A stretch of 64,000 nucleotides of DNA from Geminicoccus roseus DSM 18922. GTDB taxonomy: Bacteria > Pseudomonadota > Alphaproteobacteria > Geminicoccales > Geminicoccaceae. A program made the translations under genes and the position numbers. Positions 9,136 through 18,411 of the stretch are shown here, piece after piece. Position 1 is the stretch's first letter; each line of letters starts with the position of its first letter. The DNA lies in assembly GCF_000427665.1 (NCBI RefSeq), contig NZ_KE386572.1, positions 2,318,196 to 2,382,195 of the forward strand, in the 5' to 3' direction. The notes beneath the pieces are model-generated. The model saw only the letters and a list, made by a program, of their open reading frames with translations. It ran no database searches and was not told the origin of the DNA.

Positions 9136-9489
9136 CCTGCATGCGCACCCAAGGGGGCATTCCGGAACATCCGCTGCAGCAGGGCTTGCAACTTTCATTG
9201 ATGAAGGATAAATTACAAAAAATACATAAAAGGCAGCCTTCGGCGACCATATTCTCGGAGACGCCTCTATGATGATTTACCTATTGCGGCATGCTCACCA
9301 AAACGACATGACGTTAATGCGAGATGAGCTCGCTCCTGTTTGAAGTAAATTAATCTAGGTTTCAGCATCGCTACACCATCTCGGGCACTCTTGCTTGAGA
9401 ATGACGTCTATTTCAGACGGCATTTTGTCATGCATCGGCTATGGCAGGAGAGCGTATGCTGATTAATACATAATCGGATTGTATCATCC
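9136..9489. other. AT-rich intergenic region before the acyltransferase
   Basis: About 350 bases that are visibly richer in A and T than the surrounding coding DNA. They hold the upstream region of the acyltransferase and a few short inverted repeats, such as CGTCT-ATTTC-AGACG near 9410. A 24-codon frame (9269-9343) begins MMIYLLRHAHQ after a GGAG, resembling the first residues of a histidine phosphatase. It may be a gene remnant, a leader peptide or chance. No RNA gene is recognised. Confidence 0.4.
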
Positions 9490-11508
9490 ATGGATATCTC
9501 GGTCCGTTATCGAGCCGACATTGACGGGTTGCGCGCGGTCGCCGTAACCAGCGTCGTCCTGTTCCATCTGGGGCTGGCGCAGGTTCCGGGCGGCTTTGTC
9601 GGGGTCGACGTCTTCTTCGTCATCTCGGGCTTCCTGATCACCCGGCTCATCTGTGCCGAGATGGATCGCGGCACGTTCTCGATCACCCGGTTCTACGAGC
9701 GGCGCGCGCGTCGGATCCTGCCGGCCCTGTTCGTGATGATGGCGGTCACGACAGCCCTGGCCAGCATCCTGATGGTCCCGGCCATCTTCCAGTTCTACGG
9801 TGCCTCGGTGGTCGCTGCGGCGCTGTCGGTGTCCAACGTGTTCTTCTGGCTGATGGGGGGGTACTTCACCGTCGCCTCCTCGTCGCGGCCACTCCTGCAC
9901 ACCTGGTCCCTGGGGGTCGAGGAACAGTTCTACATCCTGTTCCCGCTCCTGCTCCTGCTGTTCCGCCGCCGATCGACCCTGCCCTGGGGGACGATCATTC
10001 TGCCCGTCGTGGTGGCCTCCCTGCTGTTCTCGATCTTCCAGGTCCGCGAGGCTCCCCGAGCCGCGTTCTTTCTGCCCTTCGCGCGGTTCTGGGAACTGAT
10101 GATCGGTTCCATGCTGGCAGTCGGGATGATTCCCGGCTCGACCAGGCGCCTCGTGAACGAAGGGCTCGCCGGGTTCGGGTTGGCGCTCATTCTCGGCTCG
10201 GTGTTGTTCTTCGACGAGGCGATGCCCTTCCCGGGAGAGGCCGCTCTGCTGCCCTGTCTGGGCGCCGCGCTGATCATTCATGCGGGAAGCCAGGGATCCA
10301 CCTGGACTGGCAGGCTGCTCTCCGCGGGGCCGATGGTCTTCGTCGGCCTGATTTCCTATTCTCTTTATCTCTGGCACTGGCCCCTGATCGTGTTCGCCCA
10401 GAACTTCGTGCTCCAGCGCGACCTCCATCTGTTGGAGATGGGGCTGCTTCTGCTGGCGACCCTGGGGATCAGCATTCTGTCCTGGCGCTTCGTCGAACGG
10501 CCGTTCCGTCATGGGACCGCCAGGCCACCGATCATGGTGCTCAAGACCGCGACAGCCGGGATGGCGGCATTTGCTGTGCTTGGCTTCGGGGTCTGGCTGG
10601 GCCAGGGCTGGCCCGGGCGGTTCAGCGAGCCGGTGCAGCAGTTCGCCATGGCCGTCCATGACCGCAACCCGAAGCGAGAAGACTGCGACTCCCGTTCGCC
10701 CGAAGAAGTGCGCGCAGGGCGAGTCTGCCGGATCGGGGAGCACGGCGCCCGTCCCACGTTCGCGGTGGTGGGAGACAGCTTCGGCGACGCGATGATGCCC
10801 GGGATCGAAGCGGCCGCACGCCAGGGCGGGAAGGCCGGCATCGTGCTGACGCGCTCGGGATGCAACCCCTTGTTCGGCATCAGGCAGTCCGACCCCGAAT
10901 GCCGTGTCCACATGGATGCCGTCCTGGATTTCCTCGCCAAGTCGAAGGACGTCGAGGATGTCGTCTTTGTCGGCCGATGGACCAGGATCGCCGAGGGGAC
11001 CCGGTTCGGCGTCCGGCACATGGAGGATGCCTTCATCCTGGACGACCAGTCCCGGGAGCGCAGCCATGCCGAGAATCGACGGGTCTTCGCGCGGGCGGTC
11101 CATCGGATCCCCCGCCTGCTGCCTTCCAAGACGATCTATGTCACCGCATTCATCCCGGAGCAGTCGGTCAATGTTCCACAGGCAGCCTTCCTGGCAGCCT
11201 TGGCCGGCGAAACACCGGAGATCGGGGTCGATCGGAGGACGTTCGATGTCCGGCAGGCCTATGTTCGGCGCGTTCTTTCCGAGGCTTCGAAGGAGGACGG
11301 GATCCGGGTGCTAGACGTCGGAAATTATCTTTGTGATCGCGAGCAGTGCCGCGCGACCGAGGAGGGTCGGGCTCTTTACTTCGACGACAACCATGTCACC
11401 CGTTCAGCTGCCCTCAAATATCACCGAATCTTCAGGCCGGTTTTCGGGGAGGGCATCCGGGAAGCCTCGGCCGAGCGAGAACTCGGCGCCCCGAGCAGCA
11501 AGTTCTAG
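9490..11508 (+). CDS. Membrane acyltransferase with C-terminal SGNH domain (OatA-like)
   Basis: A 672-residue protein. The N-terminal half is an acyltransferase-3 domain with about ten membrane segments and the typical opening YRADIDGLRAVAV and FVGVDVFFVISGFLIT. The C-terminal, non-membrane half is an SGNH-type esterase/transferase with VVGDSFGDAM (the GDS serine) and a late DDNHVTRSAA (catalytic Asp and His). Such proteins O-acetylate or otherwise acylate surface glycans such as LPS O-antigen, exopolysaccharide or peptidoglycan; the acceptor here is unknown. The gene stands alone, between an AT-rich region and a minus-strand transporter, which may point to acquisition as an LPS-modifying gene. 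Confidence 0.88.
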   Translation: MDISVRYRADIDGLRAVAVTSVVLFHLGLAQVPGGFVGVDVFFVISGFLITRLICAEMDRGTFSITRFYERRARRILPALFVMMAVTTALASILMVPAIFQFYGASVVAAALSVSNVFFWLMGGYFTVASSSRPLLHTWSLGVEEQFYILFPLLLLLFRRRSTLPWGTIILPVVVASLLFSIFQVREAPRAAFFLPFARFWELMIGSMLAVGMIPGSTRRLVNEGLAGFGLALILGSVLFFDEAMPFPGEAALLPCLGAALIIHAGSQGSTWTGRLLSAGPMVFVGLISYSLYLWHWPLIVFAQNFVLQRDLHLLEMGLLLLATLGISILSWRFVERPFRHGTARPPIMVLKTATAGMAAFAVLGFGVWLGQGWPGRFSEPVQQFAMAVHDRNPKREDCDSRSPEEVRAGRVCRIGEHGARPTFAVVGDSFGDAMMPGIEAAARQGGKAGIVLTRSGCNPLFGIRQSDPECRVHMDAVLDFLAKSKDVEDVVFVGRWTRIAEGTRFGVRHMEDAFILDDQSRERSHAENRRVFARAVHRIPRLLPSKTIYVTAFIPEQSVNVPQAAFLAALAGETPEIGVDRRTFDVRQAYVRRVLSEASKEDGIRVLDVGNYLCDREQCRATEEGRALYFDDNHVTRSAALKYHRIFRPVFGEGIREASAERELGAPSSKF

Positions 11509-11540
11509 GCATCCCGCGTCAACGACCGCGGATGCTCCTG

Positions 11541-11571
11541 AAAAAAAGTGGCCGGATCTTTCGACCCGGCC
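11541..11571 (-). terminator. Intrinsic terminator on the minus strand
   Basis: Reading the minus strand, the stem GGCCGG/CCGGCC with a 10-base loop is followed after two bases by seven Ts. This is a standard Rho-independent signal. It faces the 3' end of the acyltransferase and lies about 500 bases beyond the stop of the Atm1-like gene. It could end that transcript or a separate minus-strand RNA. Confidence 0.6.
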
Positions 11572-12065
11572 GAGTAGATCAGGGAGGCTAAATGCCTGGA
11601 ACACGAACCGATGGTCCATGCGTCCGGCTGGGCCGGAGCGGACGAAAAGGGAGCTAGGCTCGCACCTTGCCGACCGCGGCAGCGCACTCCAGACCATGCT
11701 CTGCTGCACCGCGATATCGGGCGGCGCCCGGAGATTGGCAATCCCGGTTTATCGATAGCTGTCATGCATGATCAAACAGGATGGAACTGTCAGATAGCCG
11801 GGGACGTCGCCACTTCACCCGCCGCTCCCGCACGGCGAAGCGGATGGCACGGCAAGGATGACGCCGGAACCGGTCCGGCCGGCTCAACGCTATCGCCGGT
11901 TGCAGCCTATCTGCCTTTCGGGGGGGAGATGGTGAAGCTGCCGGCCCAGCCCGGTCCTGAGACCGCGGGGTCACATCCAGGGCCGCTGTCGGGACCTGCA
12001 CGTGCCGAAGGCCGGGAGGCACATGCCCCCTCCACGAAGGACGGCGCAGCTCCGCTCCTGCCGCT
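11572..12065. other. Gene-free stretch between the acyltransferase and the Atm1-like exporter
   Basis: About 500 bases with no frame that resembles a known protein on either strand. Open frames here have random-looking composition. With the minus-strand terminator at its left edge, this could be a long 3' untranslated region or a small-RNA gene. I do not recognise RNase P RNA, tmRNA, 6S or SRP RNA in it. Confidence 0.35.
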
Positions 12066-13880
12066 TCAGGACGAGGCGACCGCAGCCGCCGTGGATTGGC
12101 GAGCCCAGAGGTCGGCGTACAGGCCGCCACGCGCCAGCAGGTCGGCATGGGTGCCGCGTTCGACGATCCTGCCCTCGTCGAGCACCAGGATCAGATCGGC
12201 GTCCACGATCGTCGACAGGCGATGCGCCACCACCAGCGAACTCACCCCTGCCACCAGTCGGGCGAGATTGGCCTGCACGGCTTCCTCGGTCGCTGCATCC
12301 AGGGCGGACGTCGCCTCGTCCAGGATCACGATCCGCGGCCGCTTGAGGATCGCCCGCGCTATCGCCACCCGCTGCTTTTCCCCACCCGAAAGCTTCAGTC
12401 CGCGCTCCCCCACCAGCGTGGCATATCCGTCCGGAAGCGTGTGGATGAACTGGTCCAGTTCCGCGGCGCGCGCGGCTTCCTGGATCTCCCTCTTGGATGC
12501 CTCGGGACGGCCGAAACCAATATTGTAGCCGATGCTCTCGTTGAACAGCACCGTGTCCTGCGGGACCACCGCAATCGCGGCGCGCAGGCTGTCCTGGGTG
12601 GCCTCGCGGATGTCCTGGCTATCCACCAGCACCCGCCCGCTGGTCGGGTCATAGAAGCGGAACAGGAGGCGGGTGATCGTCGATTTGCCGGATCCGGTAG
12701 GGCCCACCAGCGCAACCTTCTGCCCGGGCAGGACGGTGAAACTGACATCGTGCAGAATTGCCCGCTGGTCGTTGTAGGCAAAGCCGACGTTCTCGAAGCG
12801 GACCTCGCCTGCTCCAGCTTGCAGCGGCCTGGCGCCCGGACGATCGGAGATCTCCGGAGTCTCGCCCAGCAGATCGATCAGCAGTTCCAGGTCGACCAGC
12901 GCCTGCTTGATCGACCGGTAGAGCTGTCCCAGCCGCTCCATGGGCCGGATCAGCTGGAGCAGATAGGTATTCACCAGGACGAGGCTGCCGATCGTCATGC
13001 TGCCGTTCTGCACGCGTCCCGCCGCCGAGAACAGGATCACCGCCATGCCGATGCCAAGGATCGTCACCAGGACGATTCCGGTAATGCTGCGGAAGGTCAG
13101 CGCCCGCACGGTCAGGCGCTCGACCTCGGCCAGGCTTGCATCGTAGCGCGCGGCGACATGGTCCTCGTTGCCGAAATACTTGACCGTCTCGTAGTTGAGC
13201 AGGCTGTCGATGGCTTCCCCGTGGGCGGCCGCACTGCGGCCCGCCGCCAGCTTCTGGTGGCTGCGCAGCCATTCCGAGCCCACCACGAGCACGACCAGGT
13301 ACACCGCCAGGGTCGCGAACAGCACCAGGGCGAAGAACGGCTCGACCCGCACCAGCATCACCGCCGCAACGAACAGGATCTCGATCAGGAGGGGAAGGAT
13401 CAGGAACACGACGTTGAACAGGACCTCGCGCAGGCCGGTCAGGCCGTTCGCGAGCACGCTGCCGATCTGCCCGGTGCGACGGTCCAGATGGAAGCGCAGC
13501 GACAGGCCATGCAGGTGCTCCAGCGCCTTCAGGCCGAAGCGGCGCCGTAGTCGTTGCTCGAGGGGGCCATAGAACATCCAGCGGAGCTCGTTGCCCAGGC
13601 GAGAGAACCATTGCAGCAGCACGTAGCCGGCGAGGATCGCGGCAGGTGCTGCGATGTCCGCATGCGCTCCGGCCAATTGGTCGACGAGTGCGGCAAAGAG
13701 CAGCGGCACCAGCGCGTTGATGCCTGCGGCGCTGGCCAGCAGGCCGATCGTGCCGGCGAAGCGCAGGCGATATCCAGGAAGATCGCGTGGCCAGAAGACC
13801 TTGAGGAGCTGGTAGACGGAGGGGATCTGTCGCTGGGAGGCGGCGCCCTCCTGAACGAGCGCCTGGAGGTCGCGGGACAA
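12066..13880 (-). CDS. Atm1/HMT1-type ABC exporter
   Basis: A 604-residue half-transporter fusing six membrane helices to an ATPase domain. The phrase NYETVKYFGNEDHVAARYD is characteristic of the Atm1/ABCB7 branch. That branch exports glutathione-linked sulfur species or metal-glutathione complexes across the inner membrane. Walker A is ALVGPTGSGKST, the signature is KLSGGEKQRVAIARAI and Walker B is RIVILDEATSALD. It would act as a homodimer. It is divergent from the MFS permease at 13982. Substrate is inferred from the branch only. Confidence 0.9.
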   Translation of the reverse strand: MSRDLQALVQEGAASQRQIPSVYQLLKVFWPRDLPGYRLRFAGTIGLLASAAGINALVPLLFAALVDQLAGAHADIAAPAAILAGYVLLQWFSRLGNELRWMFYGPLEQRLRRRFGLKALEHLHGLSLRFHLDRRTGQIGSVLANGLTGLREVLFNVVFLILPLLIEILFVAAVMLVRVEPFFALVLFATLAVYLVVLVVGSEWLRSHQKLAAGRSAAAHGEAIDSLLNYETVKYFGNEDHVAARYDASLAEVERLTVRALTFRSITGIVLVTILGIGMAVILFSAAGRVQNGSMTIGSLVLVNTYLLQLIRPMERLGQLYRSIKQALVDLELLIDLLGETPEISDRPGARPLQAGAGEVRFENVGFAYNDQRAILHDVSFTVLPGQKVALVGPTGSGKSTITRLLFRFYDPTSGRVLVDSQDIREATQDSLRAAIAVVPQDTVLFNESIGYNIGFGRPEASKREIQEAARAAELDQFIHTLPDGYATLVGERGLKLSGGEKQRVAIARAILKRPRIVILDEATSALDAATEEAVQANLARLVAGVSSLVVAHRLSTIVDADLILVLDEGRIVERGTHADLLARGGLYADLWARQSTAAAVASS

Positions 13881-13981
13881 GGAAGTCTCCTGGAGGCGGC
13901 GCGGCGGTCGGGATCGTGGTACGCCCGGCGTGCGGCGGCAAGGTGCCGGCCCCTGGGAAGCAGTGCCGGATCGGCTTCACG

Positions 13982-15163
13982 ATGTCCTTCTCCCTCCAAC
14001 GCAGTGCAGGTCCGGCCCTGGGCCCCCTGGTCCTCGCGGGGCTCGCCGCCCTTCTGACCGGCATCGGCCTCGGCCGCTTCGCCTATGCCGCCCTGGTGCC
14101 CGGGATGATCGGCGAGGGCCACGTGGATGTTGCCGGTGCCGGCTATCTCGCCGCTGCCAATGTCGGGGGCTACCTGATCGGCGCGGCCGGGGGAGGGCGG
14201 ATCGGCAGGCGGTTCGGAACCGTCCATGCCCTGCGCGGCTCGATGATCGGGACGGTGCTGGCGCTGCTGGCCTGTGCCGTTCCATTTTCTTTGGCATGGC
14301 TGATTGTGGCGCGCCTGGTAGCCGGCATTACCGGCGGCTTCCTGATGGTGCTGGCGGCACCGGCGGTGCTGGCGCGGATACCAGCGGAGCGGCGGGGAAG
14401 CGCTGGCGGCATCCTGTTCACCGGCATCGGCCTGGGCATCACGTTCTCGGGGGTGGTGGTGCCGCTGCTGGCCGACCTGGGGACTGGTCCCGCCTGGGCA
14501 GTGCTGGCGCTCCTGGGAGCCGGGCTCACCGTCCTGACCTGGAACGCATGGCCCGGCCAGCCGGTGGAGGCCGCGGCTTCCGGCGCGCCCGCAGCGGCAC
14601 CGCAGGCGCGACCGCGCCTGATGCTGCTGGGCGTGGCCTATGCCAGCGATGCCATCGGCTTCGTCCCCCACACGGTCTACTGGGTGGACTTTGTGGCGCG
14701 CGATCTCGGCTACGGGATCGGCATGGGCGGGATCCAATGGAGCCTGTTCGGCCTGGGCGCGGCCGCCGGCCCGGCCGTGATGGGCATGGTCGCGCAGCGG
14801 ATAGGCTTTGGGCGGGCGTTCGTCCTGGCGCTCGGCATCAAGGCTGCGGCGGTGATCCTGCCGGTGCTCTCGCCATCGGTTCCGGCGCTGGTGGTATCCT
14901 CGATCCTGGTCGGCGCCCTCACGCCGGCGTCTGCCTCCCTGGCCGCCGGTCGCATCACCGAACTGCTGCAGACGGACCGGCGCCAGCAGGCCTGGGCGCA
15001 GATGACCATGCTGTTCGCCCTCGTCCAGGCGCTGGGTGCTGTGGTCATGGCGGAACTCGCCGCAGCCACCCACCAGATGGCGCTGCTGTTCCTGCTGGGC
15101 GGCTCCCTCCTGGCTCTCGGCGCAGGAGCCGCAGAAATCCATCGGCGTCTTCTCGATCGGTGA
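13982..15163 (+). CDS. YbfB/YjiJ family MFS permease
   Basis: A 393-residue membrane protein with about twelve hydrophobic segments. The opening GIGLGRFAYAALVPGMI and the segment GYLAAANVGGYLIGA are typical of the YbfB/YjiJ branch of the major facilitator superfamily. Substrates of this branch are not established. I take the ATG at 13982; an upstream in-frame GTG at 13916 would add a non-membrane extension. A strong hairpin follows the stop. Confidence 0.8.
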   Translation: MSFSLQRSAGPALGPLVLAGLAALLTGIGLGRFAYAALVPGMIGEGHVDVAGAGYLAAANVGGYLIGAAGGGRIGRRFGTVHALRGSMIGTVLALLACAVPFSLAWLIVARLVAGITGGFLMVLAAPAVLARIPAERRGSAGGILFTGIGLGITFSGVVVPLLADLGTGPAWAVLALLGAGLTVLTWNAWPGQPVEAAASGAPAAAPQARPRLMLLGVAYASDAIGFVPHTVYWVDFVARDLGYGIGMGGIQWSLFGLGAAAGPAVMGMVAQRIGFGRAFVLALGIKAAAVILPVLSPSVPALVVSSILVGALTPASASLAAGRITELLQTDRRQQAWAQMTMLFALVQALGAVVMAELAAATHQMALLFLLGGSLLALGAGAAEIHRRLLDR

Positions 15164-15172
15164 TCATGCGAA

Positions 15173-15200
15173 CGGGTCCGCCACACTTGTGGCGGACCCG
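15173..15200. terminator. Perfect 12-bp hairpin terminator
   Basis: A perfect stem (CGGGTCCGCCAC with its complement) with loop ACTT lies ten bases after the MFS stop, between convergent genes. There is no long T-run on either side, but stem length and place fit a two-way terminator. Confidence 0.6.
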
Positions 15201-15226
15201 GCATCGCTTCATGAGCCGTCGCGAGC

Positions 15227-15403
15227 TTAAACCCGCGTGCCCCGGCCGCGGAAGAAGTACATCAGCAGGCTGACCACGAGCAGCACGAGGAAAATGAAGA
15301 ACAGTATCTGCGCGATGCCCGCAGAAGCCGATGCGATGCCGCCGAAACCAAACAGCCCAGCGACCAGCGCTATGACAAGGAAGATGAGCGCCCAGTAGAG
15401 CAT
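15227..15403 (-). CDS. DUF1328 small membrane protein
   Basis: A 58-residue peptide that is almost entirely two transmembrane helices (about residues 3-22 and 30-50) ending in RGRGTRV. The opening [20 protein letters not shown] matches DUF1328 proteins, which are widespread in proteobacteria and often respond to stress. Function unknown. The ATG at 15403 is the natural start although the frame is open further upstream. It converges with the MFS gene and is divergent from the Lin0512 gene. Confidence 0.85.
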   Translation of the reverse strand: MLYWALIFLVIALVAGLFGFGGIASASAGIAQILFFIFLVLLVVSLLMYFFRGRGTRV

Positions 15404-15554
15404 GGTCCGCACCTCGGATTTTGTTTTCTCTACCAAGAAGAGTTCAGGACCCTGCTTGGTGCATGCCCTAATAAGTGGCGGCGCAGTCCATGGTTCCCGG
15501 TGGTCGATCCCGACAGATCGTGTCAAGCTCCGGGCGACACCAGGGAGAAATGAC

Positions 15555-15890
15555 ATGAATCGGTTGATGTTCGTCGAGCTCGGGATGGGTGCGGATCTCC
15601 AGGGGCAGGACCCGACCCGGGCTTCGGTCAAGGCGGTCAAGGACGCGATCGGCCACAACTATCTTCCGGCGATGCGTGCTCTGGTCGATGAGGGCCATAC
15701 CATGAAGGTTCATGTTCGCCTGGGTGTGCCGGCTGCCGCCGGGCAGGTTGACATGGAGACCGTGAAGGCCGCCTTGCCCCATGGCGAGGTGACGCTGGAA
15801 GTGGTGGAGGGCGGCATGCTCACCCCGTCCGGAACACCGGAACATGGCCACATCTGCATGGTGGTCGCCGCGATCGAGGTGGGCGTCTGA
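15555..15890 (+). CDS. Lin0512 family protein
   Basis: A 111-residue soluble protein. The opening [19 protein letters not shown] and the segment [14 protein letters not shown] are characteristic of the Lin0512 family, and the ending is a mixed alpha/beta fold. No function is known; some members are fused to or sit near cofactor-related genes. The start at 15555 follows a GGGAGAAA site. The gene is a single-gene unit with a strong hairpin about 65 bases after the stop. Confidence 0.8.
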   Translation: MNRLMFVELGMGADLQGQDPTRASVKAVKDAIGHNYLPAMRALVDEGHTMKVHVRLGVPAAAGQVDMETVKAALPHGEVTLEVVEGGMLTPSGTPEHGHICMVVAAIEVGV

Positions 15891-15954
15891 AGCTTCTTCG
15901 AGCCTGATGGCCGGCCACCCCCAGACCAGCAGATATGGACCCAACTTCGCGACG

Positions 15955-15981
15955 CGAGCTGCAGCCTGTCGCTGCAGCTCG
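15955..15981 (+). terminator. Hairpin terminator after the Lin0512 gene
   Basis: A perfect 11-bp stem (CGAGCTGCAGC with its complement) and a 5-base loop CTGTC, followed by TTCAAAC. It lies 65 bases after the stop codon. Confidence 0.5.
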
Positions 15982-16392
15982 TTCAAACAATGAACCTCAG
16001 GCTCTCGTGGCTGATCCTGATTCTACCCGCGCGACGCGGCTCGCCTGTCCCGCAGCGTACTCCTGACGCCAAGAAGTCGACCAGCCACCCCCAACAGGAA
16101 GCACCGCTTCCTCGCCTGCCGGTTTACCCGCTCCTATGGTTCCTTTGCGGTCACGGCACCGAGGAGCAACCCACCTGCGGTCTCGGGCTACCAACTGATG
16201 TTCGTGATTGATCGGGCGGAGGGGCCGTCGCTGGGAGAGTTCATGCCCCGGTAGGGGACGCCGGCCTGACCCGGGGCCGGGCAAGTCCCAAACCGGCGTT
16301 CCGCTGCGTTGTCAGGGCTGGCTTCGCCGGCACTCAGTGCATAATGATATGGATGAGGCCGCTATCGGAATGACCCTCCAAGGGAACCCAGC
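15982..16392. other. Intergenic region upstream of the signalling trio
   Basis: About 400 bases with no convincing gene. The right part must hold the promoter of the MetOD1 gene, but no clear consensus is visible to me. Confidence 0.3.
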
Positions 16393-16923
16393 ATGAGCCC
16401 GCGACCCGCCAGCCCTGCCGATGCTCCCATCGATCTGGAGCGGGACGTCTTCCTGCGCATGCTGCTGAGGGAACTGTCCGGCACGCTTCAGGATGTGGTC
16501 GGCCTGGAGGAGGCCTCCGGCTATATCAGCGTCGTCGGCGCCGCTGTCGGTGCACATCTCGATGGAGTGTATCGCAAGGCGCTGCAGGTGGACCACCTCT
16601 CCCGCGAGCAGGTCGGCCAGGTCCTGGTCGATCTCAAGCAGCGCATCAACGGCGACTTCTACATCGCCGAGGAACGCGAGGACCGGATCGTCTTTGCCAG
16701 CCGGTCCTGCCCATTCGGGGCCTTCGTCGAGGGCCGGCCATCCTTGTGCATGATGACGTCCAACGTCTTCGGCTACATGGCGGCGGAAAATCTGGGCTAT
16801 GCGCGCGTTCAGATCGACAAGGCGATCGCGCGCGGCGACGATGGTTGCCTGGTCACGGTCTTCCTGCGTCCTTCAGAACAGAATGACGAGGCGCGAGAAT
16901 ATTTCCGGCGTGATGAGTTATAG
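16393..16923 (+). CDS. Methanogen output domain 1 (MetOD1) protein
   Basis: A 176-residue soluble protein that resembles the MetOD1 sensory/output domain. The key block runs [19 protein letters not shown], then a [12 protein letters not shown] segment, then [14 protein letters not shown]. Cys106, Cys119 and Cys152 stand in conserved positions and could hold a metal, an Fe-S centre or a redox switch; this is an inference. In other genomes the domain is found fused to or next to histidine kinases. Here its stop overlaps the GTG start of a HisKA_2 kinase by one base, so the two are translated together and probably work together. Confidence 0.7.
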   Translation: MSPRPASPADAPIDLERDVFLRMLLRELSGTLQDVVGLEEASGYISVVGAAVGAHLDGVYRKALQVDHLSREQVGQVLVDLKQRINGDFYIAEEREDRIVFASRSCPFGAFVEGRPSLCMMTSNVFGYMAAENLGYARVQIDKAIARGDDGCLVTVFLRPSEQNDEAREYFRRDEL

Positions 16924-17921
16924 TGGATCCGATCGCGCGCCTGTTTCAGGATCCCATCCTGCTGTTCGACCGCCACGGTGCTCTGCTGGAGATGAACCGG
17001 CCGGCGCGGACCCTGCTGGGGATTGTTCTGGCTCCGGGAAATGAGAGCCGGTTTGACCAGATCGAGGGCCTGCGAGCCCTGCTGACGCTGGCCTCAGGTG
17101 CTGGTGAGCCCGTCGTGGGCGGGCTCCGGCTGCAGACTGCCTCCGGGGAGGATTTGCGGGTTCGGGCACGGGCCGTCGTGACGCTCCGCTCCGGCGAGAG
17201 GCGCGAGTTCGCCGTCCAGCTCCTGAACAAGGCTAAGGACGAGTTTTCGATCCTCTCTCAGCGCGTGGTGGATCTCAATCGCGAGATCGTGGCCCGTCGA
17301 GGCACCCAGGCGCGCCTGGAGGATACGCTGGCGCACAACCAGGTCCTCTACCGCGAGCTGCAGCATCGGGTGAAGAACCACCTGCAGATGATGCTGGGGA
17401 TGTTCTCGGTTGCACGGCGTGAAGCCGAGGATCCGGGCCAACGGGCGGTGATCCGCAACCTCGAGCTGAAGATGCGGGCGATCGGCGAAGCTCAGCACCT
17501 GATGTATCTGTCCGACAGTTCCACCAGCGTCGCGGCGGATGCGTTGCTCAAGGCCCTGGGAGAATTCTTCCAGGCCCTGGCCGGAGAGGAGGCCCAGGTC
17601 ACCGTAGCCGCTCAGCCCATCCAGATCCCGAACGACATGGCGTTTCCGCTGGCGCTGATCGTCAATGAACTCCTGTCGAACGCCGTGAAATATGGCCTGA
17701 CGGATGGTCGTGGCAGAATCGAGGTCGTCCTCCGTCAGATCGGACCCGACCTGGAGCTTGAAGTGCAGGACAGTGGCACCGGGTTCGTGCCTCCGCCGCC
17801 TGGCAGGCGTTCCTCCGGGCTCGGCCTTGTTCGTGGCCTGTGCCGCCAGATTGGGGCGCAGCTGATCATTTCTTCAGGGGCTGGTGCGAGCGTGCTAGTG
17901 CGAATAGCCCTGCCGGCATGA
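16923..17921 (+). CDS. HisKA_2-family sensor histidine kinase
   Basis: A 332-residue soluble kinase with no membrane segment. The N-terminal part (about residues 1-100) looks like a PAS domain (PILLFDRHGALLEMNRPA). A short coiled linker leads to the phosphoacceptor helix ELQHRVKNHLQMML with His148. The ATPase domain has the N-box NELLSNAVKYGL and a short G-box region SSGLGLVRGL. The RVKNHLQ pattern places it in HisKA_2 rather than HWE. It starts with GTG inside the stop of the MetOD1 gene. The next gene is its likely receiver partner. Confidence 0.87.
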   Translation: MDPIARLFQDPILLFDRHGALLEMNRPARTLLGIVLAPGNESRFDQIEGLRALLTLASGAGEPVVGGLRLQTASGEDLRVRARAVVTLRSGERREFAVQLLNKAKDEFSILSQRVVDLNREIVARRGTQARLEDTLAHNQVLYRELQHRVKNHLQMMLGMFSVARREAEDPGQRAVIRNLELKMRAIGEAQHLMYLSDSSTSVAADALLKALGEFFQALAGEEAQVTVAAQPIQIPNDMAFPLALIVNELLSNAVKYGLTDGRGRIEVVLRQIGPDLELEVQDSGTGFVPPPPGRRSSGLGLVRGLCRQIGAQLIISSGAGASVLVRIALPA

Positions 17922-17955
17922 TACCGATCTCCGCGTAACGCGTCTGGCAGGCCGA

Positions 17956-18405
17956 ATGACGGGAGTGGATCAAGGCGGGGAGAAGCCGCCGGCAGCGCCG
18001 GACGGTGCAGTGGAGCTCAGCCCTGAGAAGGAGAGGCGAGGGCGCGTCCTGATCGTGGAGGACAACTGGCTGATTGCGGTTGAACTGGAGTCGGTTCTGG
18101 AAGAAGCCGGCTACGCGGTTGTGGGCTTGGCGATGAGTGCCGACGAGGCGGTCGAGATGGGGGCTGCCCAACGGCCGGACCTCGTTCTGATGGATATCCG
18201 GCTCCGCGGCGATCGCGACGGCATCGATGCGGCGACCGAACTGCGCGACCGCTACGACGTCCCCTCGGTTTTCACCACGGCGCATGGCGAGCCCGAAACC
18301 CGGGCGCGCGGCCAGGCCGCACGCCCGCTCGGCTGGATCATCAAGCCGATCACCGGCGCCGATCTCGTCCTGAGGCTGGACGAGATCCAGCGTGCCGGCC
18401 CCTGA
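17956..18405 (+). CDS. Single-domain response regulator
   Basis: A 149-residue receiver with no output domain. The acidic pair Glu35-Asp36, phosphoacceptor Asp80 (LVLMDIRL), Thr107/Thr108 (VFTTAHG) and Lys130 (IIKPIT) are all in place. An N-terminal extension of about 28 residues is probably disordered. Standalone receivers of this kind often act as phosphate shuttles or bind a protein partner. Here the partner kinase is 34 bases upstream. The gene converges with the aldehyde dehydrogenase gene, six bases apart. Confidence 0.88.
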   Translation: MTGVDQGGEKPPAAPDGAVELSPEKERRGRVLIVEDNWLIAVELESVLEEAGYAVVGLAMSADEAVEMGAAQRPDLVLMDIRLRGDRDGIDAATELRDRYDVPSVFTTAHGEPETRARGQAARPLGWIIKPITGADLVLRLDEIQRAGP

Positions 18406-18411
18406 TCCTGG

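Noticed and set aside
15404-15500. GGAAC followed by an AT-rich step upstream of the DUF1328 gene, like an EcfG stress promoter
   Set aside because: No GTT lies at the required 16-18 base distance, so the match is only half of the consensus.
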